From: Gemmatimonadaceae bacterium
GTDB taxonomy: Bacteria; Gemmatimonadota; Gemmatimonadetes; Gemmatimonadales; Gemmatimonadaceae
Direction of reading: 5' to 3'
DNA: 44,640 nt
Assembly (NCBI GenBank): GCA_025362035.1
Contig: JANYIN010000036.1
Location: 1-44,640 of the forward strand
The notes under the pieces were generated by a model that did not search any database, was not told where the DNA came from, and saw only the letters and a program-made list of their open reading frames with translations. Each line of letters begins with the position of its first letter. The stretch's first letter is position 1. Both the position numbers and the translations under genes were made by a program. Shown here one piece after another: positions 26,345 to 35,114 of this stretch.

Positions 26345-27661
26345 TCACGGCGTGCCACCGAGGCTCGGGTTGTTGATGCGCTCGACGTCCGGGAGCGGAA
26401 AGCAGGATTGGGCCGCGTACACGCCCCCATTGACGTACGGAGCATCGGCGGCCGGCTTCGGCGGCAGGTTGTAGCGGCGGAGATCGCCCAGTCGGTGGCC
26501 CTCCAGGAAGAACTCGCGCCGGCGCTCCTCGACGATCTGCGCCACCACCGCGGCCTTGGTGACTGGATTCGGGTTGAACGCCGGTTGTGCGTTCGCCGCC
26601 TCCAGCGTGTTGATGATCGCGATGGCGCCGGCGAAGTTACCGGTGTTGGCCAGATTCTCCGCGATGATCAGCTGCGCTTCCGAGTACTTCGCCAGCGCCT
26701 GGGGCGTGGTGACCGCCGCATCCTTGTTGGGGAACACGATCAGCGTCTTGCCGTCCGAGCCGATCTTGCCCGTGGACGTCACCGCGATCCGCGGATCCAT
26801 CGATGCGGTGAATGCGTTCTGGATCGATGTATCGACGGACGAGAAGTTGGACTGCTGCGTATGAACGTAGACGAGGTTCTGACGGCGCGGCACCGTCGCG
26901 TCATGCCCGATGTTCACCACGAAGCCGGCTGGAATCAGCGCGGCGTCCGTCGCCGCCCCGGCGGCATCGCCAAGGTCGAGTTGGGCGCGGGCGCGTCCAA
27001 GGAGGGCGAGATTCAGTGTCTGCACGTCCCCGGCGCTCGTCGCGGCGGCGACGGCGGCGTCGAAGCGCTTCTTGGCCTCGGCGAAGACCTGCGCCGGGGT
27101 CAGCTCCGGGCCCAGGTTGATGGCCACGGTGCACGATCCCTCACCCAGGAGAATCAGGCTGAAGCCGGCGTAGGTGGAAGCCACGCCGATCAGCTTCGTC
27201 CGCGTCGGCACCTGCGCATCCGTCAGTCCCTGCAGGAAGGCCACCGCAATGTCGTTCGACGCACGCGCCGCCGCCAAGGGCGTGTAGACTCCCGGAATCT
27301 GCTGTCCGTTGCAGTTGGCCGTGCCATAGGGATGGCTGGGGGTGATCGAGCGGCGGTCGAGGTCGAAGTTCGCCGAGTTCGAGATCGCGTTCGCGAGCTC
27401 GTCGATGAAGAGCGCACTGCCGACGACGTAGTCGTTGTACGCGCACTCGAAATCGCCCTGCGCACTGTTGACGATGAGCTGCGCGTTCGCCGGCACGAAC
27501 ACCGTCGTCGTACTCAGTGTGCCGGGATTGGACTCCTGGAGGCTGGTGATGTCCCTGCACGCCGCGGACACCAGCAGCGCGGCGAACGTGGACAGCGCCG
27601 CCGCGCCGACCAGCGCACGCCGAATGGAATGCGGCGCTTTCCCTGGGATGAAGTTTCGCAT
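26345..27661 (-). CDS. SusD/RagB-like outer-membrane lipoprotein
   Basis: 438 aa from ATG 27661, 2 bp after the SusC-like stop, so the two are cotranslated. Signal sequence with lipobox SAAC (AALLVSAACRD). Typical SusD features: N-terminal ESNPGTLST, TPR-like helices (AQVFAEAKKRFDAAVAAATSAGD, LALLGRARAQLDLGDAAGAATDAALI), YSEAQLIIAENLANTGNFAGAIAIINTL, and the conserved C-terminal IVEERRREFFLEGHRLGDLRRYNLP ending in FPLPDVERINNP. The protein binds substrate on the cell surface as the lid of the SusC channel. Given the downstream peptidases and the D-amino-acid genes, the cargo is more likely peptide than glycan (inference). Confidence 0.94.
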   Translation of the reverse strand: MRNFIPGKAPHSIRRALVGAAALSTFAALLVSAACRDITSLQESNPGTLSTTTVFVPANAQLIVNSAQGDFECAYNDYVVGSALFIDELANAISNSANFDLDRRSITPSHPYGTANCNGQQIPGVYTPLAAARASNDIAVAFLQGLTDAQVPTRTKLIGVASTYAGFSLILLGEGSCTVAINLGPELTPAQVFAEAKKRFDAAVAAATSAGDVQTLNLALLGRARAQLDLGDAAGAATDAALIPAGFVVNIGHDATVPRRQNLVYVHTQQSNFSSVDTSIQNAFTASMDPRIAVTSTGKIGSDGKTLIVFPNKDAAVTTPQALAKYSEAQLIIAENLANTGNFAGAIAIINTLEAANAQPAFNPNPVTKAAVVAQIVEERRREFFLEGHRLGDLRRYNLPPKPAADAPYVNGGVYAAQSCFPLPDVERINNPSLGGTP

Positions 27662-27663
27662 GG

Positions 27664-30600
27664 TCAGAATGTCAGTTTGAGGGTGGCGGTCAGGCGGCTG
27701 AGCGGCGGGATGAGACCCTGATCGACCCCGCCCAGGCTCGTTTGTGCATTCGAGCTCACCTCGGGATCGGGACCGCGATAGTCCGTCCACGTCCGAAGCT
27801 CGCGTGCCGAGAGCGTGAAGGCGGCCTGGTTGAAGCCTCTCAGCATGCCGGTGGGAAGGTCGATGCTCGCCGACAGCTCGCGAAGTTTCACGAACGACGC
27901 GTCCTGGATGTACTGGTCCTGCGCGTTCTGCACGAAGGTCACCGTCGTATTCGTCTCGGCAACGTACTGCGGAGAATAGTTTTTCGCGTTGTAGTTCGCG
28001 TCGCACAGTCCTGCGCCGAGGGCCCCGCTACACCGAAACAGCTCGTTGACGTTGCGGAGACGGTTTCCTCCACGACCGTCGACGAGCGCGTAGAGCCGGA
28101 GGCGCCCGAAGAGTGTGACGGTGTTCGCGATGGACCAAGTGCGCGTCGGCACGGGCGAGCCGATGAATACGAACGGCGCCGAAGCACACGCCACGGCCGG
28201 CTTCCCATCACCGCCGTCGCAGAGCACGTTCGAGACGGCGCCGGTGGAGGGATCCTGCGTCGCGGAGACGACGCGCTTCGAGAAATACGACTGAATCGGG
28301 TAGCCGATCTGGTTCACTTGGCCCGTCGTGGTCACGAGTGAGGCCAGTCCCCCGAGGCTCACGATCTCGTTCCTGGCGGTGGAGAACATGCCGGCGACGT
28401 CCCATTTCAGGTTCGCGCGACTGAGCAACTGCAGCGTCGACTGCAGCTCCAGCCCGTGGTTGTTCACCTGGCCCAGGTTCTGGAACTGGTTGCCGAAGAA
28501 GCCGCTCGAGGGCGCGAGAGGCTGGGCGATGATCTCGTCGTGCGTGTGCTTGTTGTAGTAGGTGAAGTCGACGTGGAGCCGGTCGAACAGCTCGGACTCG
28601 AATCCCACTTCGGTTTCCTTCCCGCGCTCGGGCTTGAGATTATCGTTGCCGAAGGAGCCGGCGGTGAAGGCGTTCCCGCCTCCGGGCCCCTGCACGGGGA
28701 GGTAGGTGCGCAGCGCCGTGAAGGCCGCGGGCGCTCGGCCCGATTCACCGTAGGCGGCGCGAAGCTTCAGGCTATTGATGGAGGCGACGTGCCAGAACGG
28801 CTCCTCGGTCACGACCCAGGACGCGCTGACTTTGGGATAGGTGATCAGCTTGAACTTGTCGCCGAAGGCACTGTTGTTGTCGATCCGCAGCGCGCCCGTC
28901 AGGAAGAACCGGTTGTTCCAGCCGAACTCCTGCTGGGCGTAGCCGCCAATCGTCGTGTTGATGATCTGCGACTGCGTCGACTGCAGCGGCGTTGCCGCGG
29001 CGGAGACCAGATTGATTCCCGGCCCGGGAAAGTTCCGGCCGCCGAGCTGACTCTGATTGGTCTCTGTCCGATAGAACTGCCCGCCGAGCGAGGACGAGGA
29101 CGACATCGCCCGAGTGAGATCGACTTTCACGGTGCCGGAATAGTCGGCGGTCGCCAGCGTGGTCGACGTCAGGACCTGCGTGATCTGCCCAGCCGGCGCG
29201 GCCAGCGCGAAGGGAGCCAGGTCGGATGGGGCGAACGACTCCAGAGACCGGGCATCTTCGCCGGTGAAGTCGATGCCCGTGATGAGGCGCTGGCTGAACC
29301 AGCTCGATGGCCGATGGCTCATCGTCACGCTCCCGGTGAAGCGGTTGATCCCGTCGCTGTTGTCGTAGAGGCTCTGCGGGAATTGCGGCGGCACGTTCGG
29401 ATAGAACCCGGCGGCGCCCGGCTTCGTGAACAGCAGCGGATGCGCCCACACCGCACCAAGCATGGCCGACACCCCTTCGTCGGCACCCAGGTGATTGTTC
29501 CCCTGGACGAAGTTGAGGCTCGTGCCGACGTCCAGAAGCGGTGTCAGGGCGAGATTGAGGTTCGCGTGTGCGTTGAACTGCCGGAGCGAGTTGTTCGGCT
29601 CGACCCCAAGGTCGTTCTGGTAGCCCGACGAGAGAAAGTAGTTGGCCAGGCCGGAGGCGCCCGACAGACCGAAATTGTACTGGCGAGACTGGCCGGTGTT
29701 GAAGATCGGCGTGCCCAGCGCCTTCTCGGCGGCGACGCCGTTGTAGGGGACGATGGTGCCGCTCGCGTCCTTCAGATAGTTCGTGGGAATGCGCCCTTCC
29801 GCATTTCGGAAGTAGATCAGGCCATCCTGCAGTTGCAGGTTCACGCGCGCCTTGCCGGCGCCCTTCTTCGTGATGATCTGGATGACGCCGTTGGCCGCTT
29901 CGGTCCCGTAGATGGTGGCGGCTGCCGGCCCCTTGATGATCTGGATACTCTCGATCTCCTCGGGGTTGACGTCGTTCAGGCGGCCGGCCACCTGGGAGTT
30001 CTGCGCACCGAAGCCGCCGTTGAACACCGGGCCGGAGCCCGTCGCGTTGTTCACCCGGACGCCGTCAATGTAGATGAGCGGATTGTTGCTGAGGCCGATG
30101 CTCGACACCCCGCGAATCTGGATGTTCGGCCCGGCCCCCAGGCGTCCGGTGTTCTGCGCGATGGTCACCCCGGAGGCGCGGGCGTTCAGCAGGGCGGTGA
30201 GGCTGGGGGCCTCCGACTTCGCGAGCTGGTCCTCCGCATTGATCGTCGACACCGCGTTGCCGATCTCGCGGGCAACCTGGGCGCCCGCCGTGCCGGTCAC
30301 CACGATCTGGTCCAGGGAAGTCGCCACCACCTGCAGCACGATGTTCGCCGTGACGGACCGGTCGCTGGCGACGCTCACTACCTGCCGCCCCACGCCGTAG
30401 CCGATGCGACGTGCGGTCACGGTCTGCGTCCCCGCCGGCACGTTCAGGATCCGGTAGCGCCCGTCCTGATCAGTGTTGGCGGCGAGCGACGATCCATCGA
30501 TCCGGACCGCCGCCCGCGCGATTCCTTCATTCGTCCGTTCGTCCGTGACCCGACCGGCGACGGTGCCCTGCCCGCTTTGTGATCGCGCCATCGGCGCAAC

Positions 30601-30681
30601 GAGAAGACAGGACGCCGCGGCCATGATCAGCGCCGCCAGGAGGGATTCTCGCCGAACGGGCCAACACGGCTTATTGCGCAT
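27664..30681 (-). CDS. SusC/RagA-like TonB-dependent outer-membrane transporter
   Basis: 1005 aa from ATG 30681, which has the Shine-Dalgarno AGGAG 6-7 nt upstream. The signal peptide ends near APMARSQ. A carboxypeptidase-regulatory-like domain (about 38-115, GTVAGRVTDERTNEGIARAAVRIDG) precedes the plug (125-235, IVVTGTAGAQVAREIGNAVS, NIQIRGVSSIGLSNNPLIYIDGVRVNN, IESIQIIKGPAAATIYGTEAANGVIQIITKKG). The rest is a 22-stranded-type barrel ending in LTATLKLTF with terminal Phe. It imports large ligands with TonB/ExbBD energy; none of these partner genes is in the window. It lies 66 bp downstream of the D-aminoacylase-like gene and directly upstream of SusD. Confidence 0.96.
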   Translation of the reverse strand: MRNKPCWPVRRESLLAALIMAAASCLLVAPMARSQSGQGTVAGRVTDERTNEGIARAAVRIDGSSLAANTDQDGRYRILNVPAGTQTVTARRIGYGVGRQVVSVASDRSVTANIVLQVVATSLDQIVVTGTAGAQVAREIGNAVSTINAEDQLAKSEAPSLTALLNARASGVTIAQNTGRLGAGPNIQIRGVSSIGLSNNPLIYIDGVRVNNATGSGPVFNGGFGAQNSQVAGRLNDVNPEEIESIQIIKGPAAATIYGTEAANGVIQIITKKGAGKARVNLQLQDGLIYFRNAEGRIPTNYLKDASGTIVPYNGVAAEKALGTPIFNTGQSRQYNFGLSGASGLANYFLSSGYQNDLGVEPNNSLRQFNAHANLNLALTPLLDVGTSLNFVQGNNHLGADEGVSAMLGAVWAHPLLFTKPGAAGFYPNVPPQFPQSLYDNSDGINRFTGSVTMSHRPSSWFSQRLITGIDFTGEDARSLESFAPSDLAPFALAAPAGQITQVLTSTTLATADYSGTVKVDLTRAMSSSSSLGGQFYRTETNQSQLGGRNFPGPGINLVSAAATPLQSTQSQIINTTIGGYAQQEFGWNNRFFLTGALRIDNNSAFGDKFKLITYPKVSASWVVTEEPFWHVASINSLKLRAAYGESGRAPAAFTALRTYLPVQGPGGGNAFTAGSFGNDNLKPERGKETEVGFESELFDRLHVDFTYYNKHTHDEIIAQPLAPSSGFFGNQFQNLGQVNNHGLELQSTLQLLSRANLKWDVAGMFSTARNEIVSLGGLASLVTTTGQVNQIGYPIQSYFSKRVVSATQDPSTGAVSNVLCDGGDGKPAVACASAPFVFIGSPVPTRTWSIANTVTLFGRLRLYALVDGRGGNRLRNVNELFRCSGALGAGLCDANYNAKNYSPQYVAETNTTVTFVQNAQDQYIQDASFVKLRELSASIDLPTGMLRGFNQAAFTLSARELRTWTDYRGPDPEVSSNAQTSLGGVDQGLIPPLSRLTATLKLTF

Positions 30682-30747
30682 GATCAACTCCTGATGAGGG
30701 ACGGACTGCAATGAATGTTCTGCACTGCCGATGGCATTCGGTCGTCG

Positions 30748-32496
30748 TCATGACTCGGGACCGCGCCAGCCGGGGCCGCGCACGATGCGTCCGGGCTTCG
30801 CGCCCGTATGTCTCCCGTTCTCCACGGTGGCAACGCCGTTCACGAACACCATGCGCACCCCGGTCGACAGCTGGTTCGGCTTGTCGTAGGTGCTGTTCTG
30901 GCGGATCGTCGTCGGATCGAAGATCACGACGTCGGCGTAGAGGCCCGGCCGCAGCAACCCGCGGTCGCGGATCAGCAGCCGTTCCGCGACGGCGCCACTC
31001 ATCTTTCGCACGGCATCTTCGAGCGGGATGATGTGCTCGTCCCGCACGTACTTGCCGAGGATCAGCGGATAGGTGCCGTAGGACCGCGGATGGACCATCC
31101 CCCTGCTGCTGTCCGGATCGGGCCCGCTGGCATCCGTTCCGATCTTCATCCAGGGCTGCCTGAGCTGCAGCCGGACATTGTCCTCGTTCATCAGGAAATA
31201 GATCGTCCCGATTCCGCCCGGCTCGGTGACCACGAGGTCCATCAACGCCTCCAGCCAGTCCTTGCCGGTGCCGGCCGCGACTTCGGACAGCCGGTGGCCG
31301 GACCAGCGCTGGTTGGCCGGCGCGCGGAGTGTCGTGAGCATCACTCCCTCGGGCGTCGCCTGCTCGCAGAGGCTTTCCCAGTAGCTCGTGGGATGCGCAA
31401 ACTCCTCGCGGATCCGTGCGCGCGTCGCGGGATCGGCGAGATTCTTCTTCAGTGCGCCATCCGCATCGAATCGCGGGGGGAAGCAGGCGGCGAGCGACGT
31501 GCCGCCCGCCGTATACGGGTACATGTTCGCCTGCACGTCCTGGCCGGCCGCGCGTGCCGAATCGATCTTCGCAATCATCGCCGCCTCTTTGCTCCAGTTC
31601 TTCACCCCCGCTGCCTTGAGGTGGTAGATCTCAACGGGCACGCCGCCCTCGCGGCCGATGCGGAGCGCCTCGTCCATTCCCTCGAGCACGCGGTCGGCCT
31701 CGGAGCGCATGTGCGTGATGTAGATCCCGCCGAACGGCGACATCGCGCGCGCAAGCTCGATCAGCTCCTCCGTGCTCGCGTAGTTGCCGGGCGGATAGAT
31801 GAGGGCGGACCCCAGCCCGAATGCGCCGTCCTCCATCGCATGGCGCAGGGCCGTGCGCATCGCGTCGAGCGCCCGCTCGTCAGCGGCGCCCATGTGTAGA
31901 CCCATACCGTACTCGCGCAGGGTGCTCGCCCCGACGAAGGCCCCGATGTTCGGCGACACGCCATGCGCGTGCATCGCGCGCAACCACGCGTCGAAGCCAC
32001 GCGGGCCCATGAAACGACGGGCGGACGTGACTGCCTCCGGGTGGTCCCCGGGCAGGTCGGCGATCGTCAGGTCGCTGATCGGCGCTCCCGTGTAGGCCTC
32101 ACCCATGATCTCGGTCGTGACGCCCTGCGTTGCCTTGCCCACGGAGCGTCCGTCGCCGCTCAGATACGGTCCGCCCGCCTGGATGTCGATGAATCCGGGA
32201 GCGACCACCATCCCGGTGGCGTCGATCCGCCGAGCCGCACGAGCTCCGGAGAGTCCGCCGCGACGCGTGACCGCCGCGATGCGATCGCCGCTGATTCCGA
32301 CGTCACCGTAGAACCACGCGTTCCCGGTCCCGTCGACGACCCGCCCGTTCTCGATGACGACGTCGTACCCGCTCGCCATCGGCGGTGCGTCTGCCGCGAC
32401 GGCCGGTGGGGTCCTCGCAGAGCCGCCGCTCGCGCACGCCGCGGCCAGCGCGCCGAGCAGCGACAGTCCGATCGCTCGCGCACGGCCCAGATTCAT
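30748..32496 (-). CDS. D-aminoacylase-like amidohydrolase lipoprotein
   Basis: 582 aa from ATG 32496, 4 bp after the permease stop. Lipoprotein signal MNLGRARAIGLSLLGALAAAC, so it acts at the cell envelope. Amidohydrolase core: YDVVIENGRVVDGTGNAWFYGDVGI, VVAPGFIDIQ, GVTTEIMGE, ITHMRSEADRV and VEIYHLKAAG (the two metal His), then KIGTDASGPDPD with the catalytic Asp. It ends with LLRPGLYADVVIFDPTTI and VFVNGVATVENG, typical of N-acyl-D-amino-acid deacylases. Unusually, the first metal motif, normally HxH or QSHS after GFID, is QAGGPY here, and the Cys ligand of classical D-aminoacylase is replaced within TEIMGEAY. It may use a single metal. Proposed role: release of D-amino acids from N-acyl or peptide forms. 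Confidence 0.88.
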   Translation of the reverse strand: MNLGRARAIGLSLLGALAAACASGGSARTPPAVAADAPPMASGYDVVIENGRVVDGTGNAWFYGDVGISGDRIAAVTRRGGLSGARAARRIDATGMVVAPGFIDIQAGGPYLSGDGRSVGKATQGVTTEIMGEAYTGAPISDLTIADLPGDHPEAVTSARRFMGPRGFDAWLRAMHAHGVSPNIGAFVGASTLREYGMGLHMGAADERALDAMRTALRHAMEDGAFGLGSALIYPPGNYASTEELIELARAMSPFGGIYITHMRSEADRVLEGMDEALRIGREGGVPVEIYHLKAAGVKNWSKEAAMIAKIDSARAAGQDVQANMYPYTAGGTSLAACFPPRFDADGALKKNLADPATRARIREEFAHPTSYWESLCEQATPEGVMLTTLRAPANQRWSGHRLSEVAAGTGKDWLEALMDLVVTEPGGIGTIYFLMNEDNVRLQLRQPWMKIGTDASGPDPDSSRGMVHPRSYGTYPLILGKYVRDEHIIPLEDAVRKMSGAVAERLLIRDRGLLRPGLYADVVIFDPTTIRQNSTYDKPNQLSTGVRMVFVNGVATVENGRHTGAKPGRIVRGPGWRGPES

Positions 32497-32500
32497 CGGG

Positions 32501-33898
32501 TCACGGCAGGTTGGCATCGATGCCTTCGCTCAGGGAGGGTGAGGTGGTGAGCCGGCGCGAGCGGGCACGCCAGAAATAGAAGGCGGGGCTCCCGGCGAGC
32601 ACGGCGAGAACCCCGGTGAGCGCTCGCGCCGGCTGGGCGACGAGCGTGTTCAGCACGAGCAGGGCGGCGGAAGCGACAAAGAGCATCGGCGTCACGGGAT
32701 ATCCCGGGACCCGGAACGGGCGGTGCAGATCCGGCTGCCTGCGCCGATACACGAACACGCTCGTTGCACCGAGGCCGTAAAAGAACCAGCCGGTGAAGAC
32801 GACGTACGTCAGCAACTGCTCGAACGATCCGGTGGCGGCGAGGACGGCGGACCAGACGGCGGTTGCCGTGATCGCGAGCGCCGGCGTCCCGAAGCGGGGA
32901 CTCACGACCGCGAGCGACCTGAAGAACACCCCGTCGCGCGCCATCGCGTAATACATCCGTGGTGACGAGAGCATGATGCCGTTGGCTGCGCTGAAGATCG
33001 AGACGAGGACCAGCAGGCCGACGAACCTCGCGCTGGGGTCGCCCAGTGCACCGCGCACAGCATCCACGGCGACGTGGTCGCTCTGCGCGGCACCCGCCGG
33101 CCCGAGGGCGGCGATGTACCCGGCGTTCGCGAGCAGGTAGATGCCGATGAGCGCCGCCGTCGCGAGGGTGATGGCGCGCGGGAAGGTGCGCTGGGGATCG
33201 CGCGTCTCGCCCGCGGAATAGGTGACGTACTGCCACCCCTCGTAGGCCCACAGCACGCCGATCATCGCGGCGCCGAATCCGACCAGCAGCGAGGGCGCCG
33301 GCGTCATTGCATTCGGCGCGATGGGCATTCCGGCACCACGATGCCCGTGAACGATGAGTGCGATGCTCAGGCTGGTCAGGCCGAGCACTTTCGCCCCCGT
33401 CGTCCAGTTCTGTAGGGTCACGCCCCTCCGTGTGCCGACGACGTTGACGGCGGCCGTCACGGCGATCACCGCAAGCGCGACCAGCCGGACACCCATCGGG
33501 CCGAGAGGGACGAGCTGCGAAGCGTATCCGCCGAAGGCGACGGCAAGCGTCGCGATGGAACCGCTCGCGATCACGACGAAGCTCGTCCAGCCGAACAGGA
33601 ATGCGGGCAGCGGCCCGAAAGCATCGCGGATGTAGGCATAGAGCCCGCCGGACTCCGGCTTCATCGCACCCAGTTCGGCGTACGTGAGCGCGCCGAGGAG
33701 CGACAGCAGGCCGGCCACCACCCAGACGGTCATCGCCGTTCCGGTTCCGCCCCCGGTCTGCCGCAGAACGACGCTCGGCACGAGGAAGATGCCCGAGCCG
33801 ATCACCGTGCCGATCGCGAGCATCACCAGATCCACCGTCCCCAGGGAGCGCTTGAGCTCCGCCGGCGAAGCCGGCGGTCCTGCCGACGCCTTATGCAC
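32501..33898 (-). CDS. APC-family amino-acid permease
   Basis: 465 aa from GTG 33898; that codon lies inside the end of the M20 gene (GTGCATAA, 8-bp overlap at 33891-33898). The N-terminus has the family pattern LKRSLGTVDLVMLAIGTVIGSGIFLVPSVV with the substrate-binding GSGIF motif in TM1. About 12 hydrophobic segments follow, e.g. TVWVVAGLLSLLGALTYAELG, PAFLFGWTSFVVIASGSIATLA and LLTYVVFTGWFFYGLGATSVFVYR, and then FRVPGYPVTPMLFVASAALLVLN. LAT/APC-type transporters carry amino acids across the inner membrane by exchange or proton symport. It sits in an operon with amino-acid-modifying enzymes, so it probably imports free D- or L-amino acids produced by the periplasmic hydrolases. Confidence 0.95.
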   Translation of the reverse strand: MHKASAGPPASPAELKRSLGTVDLVMLAIGTVIGSGIFLVPSVVLRQTGGGTGTAMTVWVVAGLLSLLGALTYAELGAMKPESGGLYAYIRDAFGPLPAFLFGWTSFVVIASGSIATLAVAFGGYASQLVPLGPMGVRLVALAVIAVTAAVNVVGTRRGVTLQNWTTGAKVLGLTSLSIALIVHGHRGAGMPIAPNAMTPAPSLLVGFGAAMIGVLWAYEGWQYVTYSAGETRDPQRTFPRAITLATAALIGIYLLANAGYIAALGPAGAAQSDHVAVDAVRGALGDPSARFVGLLVLVSIFSAANGIMLSSPRMYYAMARDGVFFRSLAVVSPRFGTPALAITATAVWSAVLAATGSFEQLLTYVVFTGWFFYGLGATSVFVYRRRQPDLHRPFRVPGYPVTPMLFVASAALLVLNTLVAQPARALTGVLAVLAGSPAFYFWRARSRRLTTSPSLSEGIDANLP

Positions 33899-35114
33899 CG
33901 TGTCCGCCTCGCAGTGCGGCCGATGCGTGTCGCGCCGATTCAGCGAGCACGAGCGCACCGACCCCGATCGCCTCCTCGGCGACGTCGAACTGCGGTGAGT
34001 GCGCCGCGATCACCGGCTCGCCCGGCCGCCGCGCGCCGACGCGGAGAAAGCATCCTGGCATGCGCTGCAGGTAGAACGCGAAATCCTCCGCCGCCATGTT
34101 CGGTGTCCCGAGGGGCACGATGGACTCGGCGCCGAGAACGGCGGCCGCGGCGTTCGCGGCCCACCGCGCCGCGTCATCGCTGTTCACCACCGGCGGCACT
34201 CCGGTGCCCATCGTGACCCGTGCCTCGAGGCCGTGTGCCGCTGCGACGTGTGTCGCGATGTCGCGCAGTCCTTCGCGCAGTGCCGTTCGCGTGGCGTCGT
34301 CGGTCGCGCGCAGGGTGCCCTGCAGCACCGCACGATCCGGAATGACGTTCGGTGCCGTGCCCGCCGAGATCATTCCGACGGTCACGACGGCCGGCACCGC
34401 CGGGTTGACGCGCCGCGACACGATCGTCTGGAGCGCCGACACCAGCGCGGCGAGTCCGACGATCGGGTCGGCGGACTCGTGGGGTCGCGCGCCGTGCGCC
34501 CCTCGGCCGATCAGCTGGATCTCGAAGTTGTCCGCGGAGGCGGCGAGCGGGCCCGCTTGGGCGACGACCTGACCCACCGTGAAGCGCCGGTCGACATGCG
34601 CGCCGAAGATGGCGCGGACGTCGTCGAGCACGCCCGTGCTCAGGACCGCCGCCGCTCCCTCTCCGGTCTCCTCGGCGGGCTGAAACACGACGAGCACGTC
34701 ACCGTCGGCAGGGCGTTCGGCCAGCAGGGCCGCGGCACCGAGCGCCCATGCGGAATGCACGTCGTGGCCGCATGCGTGCATCACGCCCGGGGTGCGCGAT
34801 GCGAATGGCAATCCCGTCAACTCCTGGATCGGGAGCGCATCGATGTCGCCGCGAAGCGCGACGACCGGTGCCCCGCGTTCCCGCCCCGCAATTCGCGCCA
34901 CGAGGCCGGTGCGTCCGACGCGCCGTACGTCTCGCACGGACACCGCCGACAGCGCGATCTCGAGCACCGACGCGGTACGCTCCTCGTGGAACGACAATTC
35001 GGGGTGTTCGTGCAGGTCGCGGCGAACCGCCACCAGCTGACGGAAGAGCGAGTCGGGCAGCCGTGCGCGGTCGCCATCGGTCGTCAGCGGCGACCCAACG
35101 GAAGCAGTCGTCAC
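33891..35114 (-). CDS. M20D-family amidohydrolase (candidate N-succinyl-L-amino acid desuccinylase)
   Basis: 407 aa from GTG 35114, which overlaps the racemase stop (GTGA, 35111-35114). Motifs of the M20D/hippurate-hydrolase group: VRRDLHEHPELSFHEERTA, ALRGDIDALPIQELTGLPFASR, MHACGHDVHSAW (Cys and His metal ligands) and VFQPAEETGEGAAAVL (Glu-Glu pair). Also present are FGAHVDRRFTVGQV, GAHGARPHESADPI in the lid domain, and a C-terminal AHSPQFDVAEEAI His. No signal peptide, so cytoplasmic. Enzymes of this fold remove N-acyl groups from amino acids. In the Geobacillus kaustophilus NSAR gene cluster an M20 enzyme hydrolyses N-succinyl-L-amino acids, and the same neighbours are present here. That function is therefore the best guess, though not proven. 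Confidence 0.93.
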   Translation of the reverse strand: MTTASVGSPLTTDGDRARLPDSLFRQLVAVRRDLHEHPELSFHEERTASVLEIALSAVSVRDVRRVGRTGLVARIAGRERGAPVVALRGDIDALPIQELTGLPFASRTPGVMHACGHDVHSAWALGAAALLAERPADGDVLVVFQPAEETGEGAAAVLSTGVLDDVRAIFGAHVDRRFTVGQVVAQAGPLAASADNFEIQLIGRGAHGARPHESADPIVGLAALVSALQTIVSRRVNPAVPAVVTVGMISAGTAPNVIPDRAVLQGTLRATDDATRTALREGLRDIATHVAAAHGLEARVTMGTGVPPVVNSDDAARWAANAAAAVLGAESIVPLGTPNMAAEDFAFYLQRMPGCFLRVGARRPGEPVIAAHSPQFDVAEEAIGVGALVLAESARHASAALRGGHGA

